This document shows, in pieces, positions 28,780 to 37,985 of a stretch of DNA of 64,000 nucleotides. The position numbers and the translations under genes are program-made. Origin of the DNA: an uncultured Clostridia bacterium (GTDB lineage: Bacteria > Bacillota > Clostridia > TANB77 > CAG-508); NCBI GenBank assembly GCA_944391745.1, contig CALXUS010000002.1:1-64000 (forward strand), written 5' to 3'. The notes beneath the pieces are model-generated. The model had not been told where the DNA came from. It saw only the letters and a program-made list of their open reading frames with translations, and ran no database searches. Every line of letters starts with the position of its first letter. The stretch's first letter is position 1.

Positions 28780-30978
28780 GTGGAGTTAAAAGGAACAGTA
28801 CAAGATATAATTTATAAAAATGAAACTAATGGATATACAATTGCTAGTTTTGATATGGAATCTGCTGAAACAACAATAGTGGGATATTTACCTTTTGTTC
28901 AAAAAGGTGATAGCCTAAAGGTAATAGGAAAATTTGTTGTTCATCCAGATTATGGTGACCAGTTTAAAGTTGAAACTTTTGAAAAAATAATGCCAGAAAC
29001 TTTGGATGCACTAGAAAAATATTTATCAAATGGAATTGTTAAAGGCGTTGGTCCAGCTACTGCAAAAAAGATAATAAAAAAATTCGGAGAAGAAACAGTA
29101 GAGGTATTAAAAGCTGATCCTGACAGATTAACAGAAATCAAAGGCATTACTAAAAAAAAGGCAGAAGAGATTAATGAGAGTTTTGTAGCAAATTGGGAAT
29201 TATGGCAAATAGTAGGATTCTTGGAGAAGTTTGGTATTGGACCACAAAGTGCAAATACAATATATAAAAAATTAGGTGCAAATACGATTAGTATTGTTGA
29301 GAATGATCCTTATGTTTTAAGTGAAATAGGTGTTAGAGTTGACTTCTCTCAAATTGATAAAATGGCATTGGACTTAGGAGTAGAAAGAAACAACCTAAAA
29401 AGAGTAGATGCTGGAATAAGGCATGGGTTAACCTTAGCAACATATAATGGTCATAGTTGTGTCTTAGAAGCTAATTTAATTGCTTTTGTTACTAATTTAC
29501 TTAGGGTTAGTGAAGATGATGTGCTAGATGGAATAAAAGATTTAAGGGCAAAAGAACAAATAAGAATAGAAGAAAGAGAAGAAATTGCTACAACTGCCGG
29601 AAAAACAGAATTATGTATTCAAGATTGGATATATTTAATGGATTACTACAAAACAGAATTAAATATAGTTCAGAGAATTTTAAGTTTAGAGAAAGCAGAT
29701 AATATAAAAAGAATTTCAAATTTTGATAAAGAATTAGAGAAAACTGAAAAATTGTCTTCATTGGAATTATCAGAAAAACAAGTAGAATCAGTTAAAATGG
29801 TCAATGAAAATAATGTATGTATTATTACAGGTGGTCCAGGTACTGGTAAAACTACTATAATAAAAACTATTATAGACTTGTATAAAGCTAGAGGAAAAAA
29901 GGTTGTACTATGTGCTCCAACAGGAAGAGCTGCTAAAAGAATGACAGAAGCTACTGGTGAAGAGGCTAGCACTTTACATAGATTATTGGAAATAGGAAAA
30001 GTTTCTGATGAAAAGCCAGATCCAGATATGGATGTTACACCTATAGATGCTGATGTTGTGATAATTGATGAAATGTCAATGGTAGACATATTTTTGATGA
30101 ATTATGTTGTAAAGGCATTATTTAAAGGGACAAAGTTAGTTCTAGTAGGAGATACGGACCAACTTCCTTCAGTCGGACCTGGTTCAGTATTAAAAGATTT
30201 AATAGACTCAAAAAGAGTTCCTTATGTAAGATTAAATAAAATATTTAGACAAGCTATGCAGAGTGAAATAATAGTTAATAGCCATAAAGTCAATGAAGGA
30301 ATTAATTTTTTAGAAGAAATGAAAAATGAAAAAAATTCTAAAAATGATTTTATATTCATTGAAGAAAAAAGCACTATTCAAATAATAAACAAAATAGTTG
30401 AATTATATAATTTAGATGAGCAAATAATAACGCCATCTAAAAAAGGTGATTTAGGAACAAAAAATTTAAATAAATTAATTCAAGAAAAATTTAATCCTCC
30501 AAGTGTTGTAAAAGCTGAAAAGAAATTTGGTGAAATTATTTTTAGAGAAGGCGATAAAATAATGCAAACTAAGAATAATTATGATATAATGTGGAGAAGA
30601 AAAAATGAAATAAATAGTGGTATTTTCAATGGTGAAATGGGAGTCATTGAAAAAATTGATGATGAAGCCGGAGAAATAAAAATAAGGTTTGATGATGATA
30701 AAGTAGCTTTTTATGGATATCAAGATTTAGATCAAATAGAACATTCTTATGCTATTACAGTACATAAATCACAAGGTAGTGAATTTCAAACAGTAATAAT
30801 ACCAGTATATCAAGCAGCACCAATGCTTTTAACAAGAAATTTATTATATACAGGTATGACTAGAGCAAAAGATAAATTAATTATGATAGGTAATCCTTTT
30901 ACTATTCAATTTATGATTAACAATGAGAAAATTAAGCAAAGAAACTCAGGATTAAAATATAAATTAGAGAATATGTAA
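28780..30978 (+). CDS. recD2: RecD2 DNA helicase (RecD/TraA type)
   Basis: 732 residues, GTG start. An N-terminal OB fold (about 1-80) and a helix-hairpin-helix region (about 85-195, GIVKGVGPATAKKI) precede the SF1B helicase with Walker A GGPGTGKTT at about 351, DEMSMVD near 430, GDTDQLPSVGPG near 455 and the C-terminal TVHKSQGSEF near 658. RecD2 is the form found in bacteria without RecBC; it unwinds 5' to 3' and acts in repair and replication restart. The next gene starts 13 bases downstream. Confidence 0.95.
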   Translation: MELKGTVQDIIYKNETNGYTIASFDMESAETTIVGYLPFVQKGDSLKVIGKFVVHPDYGDQFKVETFEKIMPETLDALEKYLSNGIVKGVGPATAKKIIKKFGEETVEVLKADPDRLTEIKGITKKKAEEINESFVANWELWQIVGFLEKFGIGPQSANTIYKKLGANTISIVENDPYVLSEIGVRVDFSQIDKMALDLGVERNNLKRVDAGIRHGLTLATYNGHSCVLEANLIAFVTNLLRVSEDDVLDGIKDLRAKEQIRIEEREEIATTAGKTELCIQDWIYLMDYYKTELNIVQRILSLEKADNIKRISNFDKELEKTEKLSSLELSEKQVESVKMVNENNVCIITGGPGTGKTTIIKTIIDLYKARGKKVVLCAPTGRAAKRMTEATGEEASTLHRLLEIGKVSDEKPDPDMDVTPIDADVVIIDEMSMVDIFLMNYVVKALFKGTKLVLVGDTDQLPSVGPGSVLKDLIDSKRVPYVRLNKIFRQAMQSEIIVNSHKVNEGINFLEEMKNEKNSKNDFIFIEEKSTIQIINKIVELYNLDEQIITPSKKGDLGTKNLNKLIQEKFNPPSVVKAEKKFGEIIFREGDKIMQTKNNYDIMWRRKNEINSGIFNGEMGVIEKIDDEAGEIKIRFDDDKVAFYGYQDLDQIEHSYAITVHKSQGSEFQTVIIPVYQAAPMLLTRNLLYTGMTRAKDKLIMIGNPFTIQFMINNEKIKQRNSGLKYKLENM

Positions 30979-30991
30979 TGGAGGGATTTAA

Positions 30992-31657
30992 ATGTCTGAA
31001 TCTAATGTAAAAAGATCAAGATTTGAAGTTTCAAAAAAAGAAAAAACATTGGAAAATATTAATATTCAGGTATTAAAAATACTTGATGGTGAAGGAGATA
31101 AACATTTTAAAATTAAAGAATTATTAAAATTAAAAATGCCTTATGAAGTATCTGAAATTTTAAGAATACCTGCTAAAGAAGTGTATGAAGAAATAGACAA
31201 AATGCCTGAAGAGGAAAAAACAAAAATAAAAAAAGAATTTAGAAGAAACAGATTAAATATTTATGCAAATGTTAAAGAATTACGTAATAGAGGTATGAAT
31301 TCATATAAAGCTCTAGATTATTTAGCAGAAAAAATTAAAGGTGGACTAGTTATAGAATTAGCACAAGTTTATTTTTCAATAGGAGAATATAATAAGGCAA
31401 TTCGTTCGATGAATCAAATTATGTTTCAAAAAGATATTTCACCTGTTATTAAAAATAAAATTAATAAAGAAAAAGAAGTCATTGAAAAAGAATATGTTGC
31501 AAAACAAATATATGATGATTGCAATAGAAAAAAAGGTGGAAAAAGACCATCAAATAGATATTTGGAAGAAAAATATAAAACATCTAACAGAAAATTTGTA
31601 AATGTAACTTTTATAAATGGAATTGCTGGAATGGAAGAAATTGATATAAATAGATAA
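30992..31657 (+). CDS. Uncharacterised 221-residue basic protein
   Basis: Behind GGAGGGATTTAA, 13 bases after recD2. It is Lys/Glu-rich and helical with no membrane segment. The N-terminal half has a run that looks like a helix-turn-helix style segment (PYEVSEILRIPAKEVYEEI near 50-70), which may be a regulator-type domain, and the second half has repeated short helices like a tetratricopeptide unit (IELAQVYFSIGEYNKAIRSM). No family recognised. Placement between recD2 and comF suggests shared transcription rather than shared function. Confidence 0.65.
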   Translation: MSESNVKRSRFEVSKKEKTLENINIQVLKILDGEGDKHFKIKELLKLKMPYEVSEILRIPAKEVYEEIDKMPEEEKTKIKKEFRRNRLNIYANVKELRNRGMNSYKALDYLAEKIKGGLVIELAQVYFSIGEYNKAIRSMNQIMFQKDISPVIKNKINKEKEVIEKEYVAKQIYDDCNRKKGGKRPSNRYLEEKYKTSNRKFVNVTFINGIAGMEEIDINR

Positions 31658-31689
31658 ATAGTATAATTGGGGGCAGAAAGGAATTTTTT

Positions 31690-32343
31690 ATGAATTATTT
31701 TAATGTCCTCAATTTTATTTTTCCTATAAAGTGTGGTATTTGTGGTAAGATAGGAAATCCTATTTGCGAAAAATGTGAAAATAATATAAATCAATTAAAA
31801 ATTGATTTAATAGAAGATGAAAATATTAGCGTAAATTGCAAAAATTTAAAAATACAAAAAATATATGTATTTAGATATGACAAAAAAATAAGAGAGTTAT
31901 TAATTAATTATAAATTTAATGATTGTAGCTATCTAGCAGATTCTTTTGCTTATTTAATAAAAAAAGACAAAAAAATATATGGAATTTTAAAAAGTTATGA
32001 TATAATTATTCCAGTTCCATTACATAGAAAAAGATTTTTAGAGAGAGGATATAATCAAACTGAATTAATCGCTAAAAAACTTGAAATTCCAATGGAAACA
32101 AAATGTTTATTGAAAATTAAAAATATAAAACCACAAAGTACAAAAAATGCTGAGGAAAGAAAAAAAGATATAAAAAATACATACATTTTACAAAATAAAG
32201 ATAAAGTAAAAAATAGAAAGATTTTAATTTTAGATGATATATATACTACAGGTAGTACAGCTAATGAGTGTATAAAAACGCTTTCAGAATGTACTGATAA
32301 AATTGGCTTTTTAAGCATAGCTAGAGATTACATGAAACTTTAA
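31690..32343 (+). CDS. comF: ComF-family phosphoribosyltransferase-like protein
   Basis: 217 residues. An N-terminal zinc-binding Cys set (C15, C18, C26, C29) leads into a phosphoribosyltransferase fold with PVPLHRKRFLERGYNQT near 100 and the PRPP loop ILILDDIYTTGST near 178-190. ComF is a conserved competence/DNA-uptake associated protein in naturally transformable Firmicutes and is also common outside them. No other competence genes are in the window, so a competence role is not shown here. The KAP-like NTPase gene follows after 25 bases. Confidence 0.9.
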   Translation: MNYFNVLNFIFPIKCGICGKIGNPICEKCENNINQLKIDLIEDENISVNCKNLKIQKIYVFRYDKKIRELLINYKFNDCSYLADSFAYLIKKDKKIYGILKSYDIIIPVPLHRKRFLERGYNQTELIAKKLEIPMETKCLLKIKNIKPQSTKNAEERKKDIKNTYILQNKDKVKNRKILILDDIYTTGSTANECIKTLSECTDKIGFLSIARDYMKL

Positions 32344-32368
32344 TATAAAAAACTAAAGAAAGGAAAAA

Positions 32369-34354
32369 ATGATGGATGATTTAGTAGAAAGTATATTAGA
32401 TTATATTAGGTCAGATTATACTGATTATGCGATTATGATTAATGGTGAGTGGGGAAGCGGAAAGACTTATTTTTGGAATCATAAAATACGCAATAAAATA
32501 GAAAATATGACTGTAAATGGTAAAAAGCTTACTACTATATATATGTCGCTATATGGTATTTCTAATTTAGAAGAAATAAGTAAGAAAATATTTATTGAGA
32601 CTACTCAGTTAATGGATAAAAATTTAAAAAAATACATGAATAGCAAAGGACAAACTGTCATTCCTGAATATGCAAAAACAGGGTTAGATATGGCAAACTT
32701 TTTTGGTGTTACTCAAAATGGTGATAAAATTGATTATGAAAATTTCTTTTCAACTGATGATAAGGTATTGTGTTTTGATGACTTAGAAAGAGCTAATGTT
32801 GATGTTATAGATATTTTAGGATATATTAATAATTTTGTTGAACATGATCACATTAAAACAATAATTATTTGTAATGAAAAAGAATTATCTACAAAATTAA
32901 AAAGTAGTAATCTTGAAATGAAAACATTTATTGCTACATATTTATTAGATAAAGAAGATAAACTTCTTACTACAGATAAACCAATGGTAGAAAAAATTGA
33001 AGATACAATAGAAGATGTTTTTGATAAAGCTAATGATTACGAAAGAATTAAAGAAAAACTTATTGGTGAAACTTTTGAGTATGCCCCAGAATTTACATAT
33101 ATAATTAATGGCCTTTTAATCAGATATGAGAATAATCCAGATTTAATTAGATTTTTAAGGGAAAATACTAATTTAATAGTTTCAACTTTTATAAAAAGTG
33201 GAACAAGAAATTTAAGAATTCTAAAACATGCACTTAATGACTTTAAAAAAGTATTTGATATGGTTAATAAATATTATCCTAATACAAATAATAGAATTCT
33301 TCAAACAATGCTAATATTTACAATAGCAGTTTCTTTTGAAATAAAAGCAGGTAAAGTGACAAAAGAAAAGTTTATTAATATAAACGATAATGAAGAATAT
33401 AAATCATTAGTTGTATCTTCAAGAGTATTCATGGATAATAGACAATTTTACATAAAAGAATTTGATAATAATTATTATTACAATTTTAAAACTGATTTTA
33501 GATTTTTCAAATTCATAGAAATATATGTAAGGACTAGAATTTTTGATATGAAAATCTTTAAAAAAGATATGGATGATATAATAAATACAGTAGATACAGA
33601 TAAATTGCCAGGATATAAAAGGTTACTTACTGAAGAATACTGGAAAATTTCAGATGACCAATTTCCAGATATTATTTCTGAGGTATTAGATACTGTTAGA
33701 AGCGGAGAGATCGAATTAATTGAATTGCTAAAGCTATATACATATTTTACATATTTTTCAAAAAAAGGTCTTATAGATTATGATTTGAAAACAATAAATA
33801 GTGTATTTTTAAATGGTATGAATATTTCATCATTAACTTCTAATTATTGTGAAGATGCTGAAGAACAAATAAAACAATTATCAATAGATGAAAATATACC
33901 AGAAATGGAAGAGGTATTAACAAGATTTAGAGAGCTTAATAATCAACTTAAAGATAAAATGTACAGAGATAAAGCTAGCAAAATATTTAGAAATATACCA
34001 ATGAAAATGGAAAAATTCTATGATTTGTTTGAAAAAGAATGTATGGAAATTCCAATTTTTAAATATAGTGACCCTTATCAAATTTTTCAAAGAATATCTT
34101 GTGCAAGTAATGAAGATATAGTAACTATAAAAGAAAAATTAGTTGATAGGGCAGAAAAAAATACAAAATTACTTATGTCTGAACTTACTAATATGTATAA
34201 ATTAAAGCAGGTTGTAGATGATTATTTATCAAATAAATCTCCAAATATCAAAGTTGTAATGTTGCAAGATTTTTCAGAGGCACTTGAAGAAATTATTGAA
34301 AAATATAATAAAGAGAAAGAAAAAGGGAAATTAGAAAGCAATTTAGAAAGTTAG
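32369..34354 (+). CDS. KAP-like P-loop NTPase
   Basis: 661 residues. The Walker A GEWGSGKT spans residues 26-33, followed by Walker B in VLCFDDLERA (Asp 137-138), and a pattern of IICNEKEL after a strand, as in KAP-type STAND-like NTPases. There is no membrane helix between the motifs, unlike the classic KAP group. The remaining 450 residues are helical and highly charged, ending in a Lys/Glu coiled segment. KAP-like proteins include phage-exclusion and toxin-linked members, so an antiphage or signalling role is possible but is only inference. It is transcribed after comF with no terminator and is followed by the secG promoter. Confidence 0.75.
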   Translation: MMDDLVESILDYIRSDYTDYAIMINGEWGSGKTYFWNHKIRNKIENMTVNGKKLTTIYMSLYGISNLEEISKKIFIETTQLMDKNLKKYMNSKGQTVIPEYAKTGLDMANFFGVTQNGDKIDYENFFSTDDKVLCFDDLERANVDVIDILGYINNFVEHDHIKTIIICNEKELSTKLKSSNLEMKTFIATYLLDKEDKLLTTDKPMVEKIEDTIEDVFDKANDYERIKEKLIGETFEYAPEFTYIINGLLIRYENNPDLIRFLRENTNLIVSTFIKSGTRNLRILKHALNDFKKVFDMVNKYYPNTNNRILQTMLIFTIAVSFEIKAGKVTKEKFININDNEEYKSLVVSSRVFMDNRQFYIKEFDNNYYYNFKTDFRFFKFIEIYVRTRIFDMKIFKKDMDDIINTVDTDKLPGYKRLLTEEYWKISDDQFPDIISEVLDTVRSGEIELIELLKLYTYFTYFSKKGLIDYDLKTINSVFLNGMNISSLTSNYCEDAEEQIKQLSIDENIPEMEEVLTRFRELNNQLKDKMYRDKASKIFRNIPMKMEKFYDLFEKECMEIPIFKYSDPYQIFQRISCASNEDIVTIKEKLVDRAEKNTKLLMSELTNMYKLKQVVDDYLSNKSPNIKVVMLQDFSEALEEIIEKYNKEKEKGKLESNLES

Positions 34355-34377
34355 TAACAAATTACAGAGCAAAACTA

Positions 34378-34406
34378 TTGATTTTCATATAAAAATATGA
34401 TAATAT
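34378..34406 (+). promoter_or_regulatory. Sigma-A promoter of secG
   Basis: TTGATT (34378-34383) and TAATAT (34401-34406) with a 17-bp spacer, about 65 bases before the secG ATG. Confidence 0.75.
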
Positions 34407-34470
34407 ATTATATATTGTGAAAAATGTGTTTAATTTTATATATTAAGCAAAGAGAGAGAGGAAATTCAAA

Positions 34471-34719
34471 ATGGAAATCGCAAGAAATATTATAACAGTA
34501 GTATATTTAATTGTTTGTGTAATCTTAATTTTAATTACATTATTACAAAATAAAGATAATAATCCAATGGAAGATGTAGCAGAAAATCCTAAAGCAAATA
34601 AATATTTTGAAAAAAATAAAAGCAGAACTAAAAGTGGAAGAATTCAAAAGAATACAATAATTATAGGTGTAATTTTTGCAATTCTAACAATAGTTTTAGG
34701 AATTCTATTTGTATTATAA
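34471..34719 (+). CDS. secG: Protein translocase subunit SecG
   Basis: 82 residues with two membrane helices (about 5-23 and 60-81) joined by a polar loop, the SecG topology. NPMEDVAENPKANKYFEKNK occupies the loop, and LLQNKDNN after helix 1 corresponds to the family's LLQxGKGxG-type turn, though without the usual glycines. SecG stabilises the SecYEG channel. secG upstream of rnr is a standard Firmicute order (secG-rnr-smpB), although smpB is not found here. Confidence 0.9.
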   Translation: MEIARNIITVVYLIVCVILILITLLQNKDNNPMEDVAENPKANKYFEKNKSRTKSGRIQKNTIIIGVIFAILTIVLGILFVL

Positions 34720-34722
34720 AAT

Positions 34723-34754
34723 AAAGAGTGCATAAACTAAATGCACTCTTTTTG
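34723..34754 (+). terminator. Terminator between secG and rnr
   Basis: An 11-bp perfect stem (34723-34733 with 34741-34751, AAAGAGTGCAT) with a 7-base loop and TTTT tail. Only about 40 bases separate it from the rnr start, so rnr probably relies on read-through or a weak promoter near a TATAAT-like box around 34767. Confidence 0.85.
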
Positions 34755-34791
34755 CGTGGAAATAATTATAATAATTGAAGAAAGGAATAAA

Positions 34792-36711
34792 ATGGATTTA
34801 TTACAAGGAAAATTTATAGGACATGAACGAGGCTTTGGTTTTGTAAAAATATCTGATGATGAACCAGATATTTTTATAGCAAAAAAGAATAAAAAAGATG
34901 CCATGAGTGGTGATATTGTAGAAGTAAAAATAATAGATGAGAATAGTGGAAATAGCAAAGAAGGAGCCATAGTTCAAGTAGTAGAAAGAAATACAAAACA
35001 AGTTGTTGGAACATTCGAAAAAAGCAGAAATTTTGGATTTGTAGTTCCAGATGACAATAGTCTTGGTACTGATATATTTATATCTAAAACTAATTTTGGA
35101 AAAGCAAAAAACCATCAAAAAGTAGTTGTAAAAATTACTAAATATCCTAGAAAAGGTATGAAAGCAGAAGGAAAAATTATTGAGGTTTTAGGATATGAAG
35201 ATGAAACTGGTGTTGATATGCTTTCAATAATTAAAGAATATAATTTGGAAAATGAATTTCCAAAAAATGTTTTAGAAGAGGCAAAACGAGTTAGTAAAAA
35301 GGAAATTATTCCAGATGGAAGAGTAGATTTAAGAAGTAAAGAAATTTTTACTATAGATGGAGAAGATGCTAAAGACTTAGATGATGCAGTTTGTGTAGAT
35401 AAAAACGAAGATGGAACATATACATTAGGAGTACATATTGCAGATGTAAGTAATTATGTGCAAGATGGTAGTTTGCTTAATAAAGAAGCTATTCGAAGAG
35501 GAACCAGTGTGTATATGCTTGATAGAGTTATACCAATGCTTCCAACAGAATTATCTAATGGATGTTGTAGCTTAAATGAGGGAAAAGATAGATATGCAAT
35601 TTCAGTCATTATGACAATAGACTCAAAGGGAAAAGTAGTAGATAGTAATATTTTTAAAAGTATTATAAATGTTACCAGAAGAATGAATTACAATGATGTA
35701 TATAAAATAATAGAAAAATCTGATGAAAAAGTACTTGAAAAATATAAAGATTATATTTCACATTTTGATAGAATGAAAGAATTAGCTGAAATTCTAAAAG
35801 ACAGAAGACTAAGAGATGGATATTTATCTTTAGATATTCCAGAAACAAAAATTACCTTAGATAAACAAGGAAAGCCAATAAATATTGAACCTTATGAAAC
35901 TAATTTCGCTAATGAGATAATAGAACAATTTATGCTAACTGCTAATGAAACAGTTGCAGAAAGATTTTATTGGTTAGAAGCACCTTTTATTTATAGAGTT
36001 CATGAAAAACCAGATGAAGATAAAGTTAAAGAGCTAAATAAATATTTATTTAACTTTGGATATAAAATAAAAGGAAAATTAGATGATGTAAAACCTAAAG
36101 CGTTTTCACAAATATTAGAAGAAGTTAAAGGAAAAGATGAAGAAAGAGTAGTGTCTAATTTATTATTAAGAACTCTTAAAGTAGCAAGGTATGAGGCTGA
36201 AAATAAAGGGCACTTTGGAATTTCAAGTAAATACTATTGTCATTTTACATCACCTATTCGTAGATATCCAGATCTTTTTATACATAGAGTAATATCAAAA
36301 TATCTTGAGAATGAGGAAACTGGAATAGATGAAAAATTAAAAGAAAAGTTAGAAAGACAAGCAATAAAATATGCAGAGTCATCTTCAGAATGTGAACAAA
36401 ATGCAACAAAAGCAGAAAGAGCAAGTGAAGATATTAAAATGGCAGAATATATGCAAGATAAAATTGGCGAAGAATATCAAGGTATAATTTCAAGTATAAC
36501 AAGTTTTGGTATGTTTATTCAATTAGAAAATACAGTAGAAGGTTTAGTTAGATTAGCTGAAATGAATGATGATTATTACATATATGATGATATTAATAAA
36601 CAATTAATAGGAAAAGAAACTAAGAAAATATATAAATTAGGGCAAAAAGTAAATATAGAAGTAATATTTGCAGATAAGCAAACAAGAAGAATAGATTTTA
36701 GATTAATTTAA
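34792..36711 (+). CDS. rnr: Ribonuclease R
   Basis: 639 residues. ATG 34792 with AAAGGA five bases upstream is preferred to the in-frame ATG at 34741, which lies in the terminator stem. Layout: two cold-shock OB domains (about 1-140), the RNB exonuclease core with the Asp cluster IDGEDAKDLDDAV near 188 and the GCCSLNEGKDR segment near 263, and a C-terminal S1 domain (about 560-639, YQGIISSITSFGMFIQLENTV). RNase R degrades structured RNA 3' to 5' and acts with tmRNA in quality control. The S1 domain ends right at the C-terminus, without the basic tail of longer homologues. Confidence 0.95.
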   Translation: MDLLQGKFIGHERGFGFVKISDDEPDIFIAKKNKKDAMSGDIVEVKIIDENSGNSKEGAIVQVVERNTKQVVGTFEKSRNFGFVVPDDNSLGTDIFISKTNFGKAKNHQKVVVKITKYPRKGMKAEGKIIEVLGYEDETGVDMLSIIKEYNLENEFPKNVLEEAKRVSKKEIIPDGRVDLRSKEIFTIDGEDAKDLDDAVCVDKNEDGTYTLGVHIADVSNYVQDGSLLNKEAIRRGTSVYMLDRVIPMLPTELSNGCCSLNEGKDRYAISVIMTIDSKGKVVDSNIFKSIINVTRRMNYNDVYKIIEKSDEKVLEKYKDYISHFDRMKELAEILKDRRLRDGYLSLDIPETKITLDKQGKPINIEPYETNFANEIIEQFMLTANETVAERFYWLEAPFIYRVHEKPDEDKVKELNKYLFNFGYKIKGKLDDVKPKAFSQILEEVKGKDEERVVSNLLLRTLKVARYEAENKGHFGISSKYYCHFTSPIRRYPDLFIHRVISKYLENEETGIDEKLKEKLERQAIKYAESSSECEQNATKAERASEDIKMAEYMQDKIGEEYQGIISSITSFGMFIQLENTVEGLVRLAEMNDDYYIYDDINKQLIGKETKKIYKLGQKVNIEVIFADKQTRRIDFRLI

Positions 36712-36714
36712 GTT

Positions 36715-36746
36715 ATTTTACGTTGGGGCTAGCTCCAACGTAAAAT
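36715..36746. terminator. Bidirectional terminator between convergent rnr and gerC
   Basis: A 12-bp perfect stem (36715-36726 with 36735-36746, ATTTTACGTTGG) whose 8-base loop GGCTAGCT is itself nearly self-complementary, extending the stem. A/T runs flank both ends. Confidence 0.85.
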
Positions 36747-36747
36747 A

Positions 36748-37980
36748 TTATGTGTCAATAAGCAAATATCTTGAAATAATATCTATATTTATGTCTACAT
36801 TAAAGAATGAATTTTGATAATTATCTAACCAGTTATATTCATCCCATTCATTTAAAGTAGAAAAATTAGAAACAGCATATTTACCAAATGCTGTGATATC
36901 TGATTTAAAGACTTTAGCAGTCTTATATAAATAATCATAGATAAATCTTTCTATATAATATTTTGTATATTCTTCAATTAGTAAAATATTTTCTTCTGTT
37001 AAATCTTTGTAGTCATCAGACATACTAATTATTCGACAACTTAAATCTATATCTGGTTTAATATAAGGAGTACCATTTGATAGATAAACTTTAGTTTTAC
37101 ATTTACTATCTGTGATATATAAATCGATATAATTAGTACTTTCAAATGGGCTAGGAACACTAATTACCGCATTGTCTAGTTCATTTGTTAGAATCAGATG
37201 TGCAATACATTCTAATCCATTAAGTTCACCAACTAATTTATCTCCTTTAAATACGGCTAATCCTAAGTTTTCAATATTCTTTTGAGCATCTATAGGAGTT
37301 TCAGAAGCAACATAACTGTCATCAGTTCCATTGGCAGAAATGCTAGAGTCTCGATTGTCAGATCCGCCATCATTAACACTTCCAAGTGTAGCAAAACATT
37401 CTGTAAATGAATCGGCAAAATCCGAAAAAAAGTCTAGTAAAGTTATATTATAAGTATAGCCAGTTACTTTTTCAGAAGTGGATGCTATTTTATAATATTT
37501 AGAAGATAATTGTTCAAGTAATGGGCTTGAATTATTTAAAAAGTATTTTGCATTACATTTTGAAATTATAACATTACAAGTTGGTCTTATTTCAACATGA
37601 TTAATTAATGTATATAAATATTCTCCAATTCCTTGAAAAGCAATCTCTTCAGAAAATACAATAGCTTTACAATGAGAAAGATTTAGTTCTTTACTTAAAT
37701 ATGAATTTACTAAATTTACACCTGATTCAAAAGTATTACATTCAACACTTGTTACTATTGAATCTGAAGATTGTGAAGATGTTGAACCAGATGATCCTTC
37801 ACTTCCAGAAGGAAGCGCTATTTGAAAGCTTAACTCAAGTTTCCCATTATCTTTTATATCAAAACCTATTGCAACAACGTAAGCTAAATTATCCAAAGAA
37901 TTAACAGAATTACTTCCTAAAAGAGTGATTAGGATTAACAATAATATTAGTAAAAAAATTAGTATCTTTTTAGCTTTCAT
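36748..37980 (-). CDS. gerC: Ger(x)C family spore germination protein
   Basis: 410 residues. After a basic N-terminus and hydrophobic helix (about 5-22) the mature part starts SLDNLAYVVAIGFDIKDNG, matching the family pattern in which DLAIVTAIGID-type sequence follows the lipid-modified cysteine. Here that region is LLGSNSVNSLDN: no cysteine at all. The C-terminal half carries the usual germination-protein fold. In GerA-type receptors subunit C is a lipoprotein on the outer face of the inner spore membrane. It ends the gerA-gerB-gerC operon, five bases after gerB. Confidence 0.9.
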   Translation of the reverse strand: MKAKKILIFLLILLLILITLLGSNSVNSLDNLAYVVAIGFDIKDNGKLELSFQIALPSGSEGSSGSTSSQSSDSIVTSVECNTFESGVNLVNSYLSKELNLSHCKAIVFSEEIAFQGIGEYLYTLINHVEIRPTCNVIISKCNAKYFLNNSSPLLEQLSSKYYKIASTSEKVTGYTYNITLLDFFSDFADSFTECFATLGSVNDGGSDNRDSSISANGTDDSYVASETPIDAQKNIENLGLAVFKGDKLVGELNGLECIAHLILTNELDNAVISVPSPFESTNYIDLYITDSKCKTKVYLSNGTPYIKPDIDLSCRIISMSDDYKDLTEENILLIEEYTKYYIERFIYDYLYKTAKVFKSDITAFGKYAVSNFSTLNEWDEYNWLDNYQNSFFNVDINIDIISRYLLIDT

Positions 37981-37985
37981 ATAAT

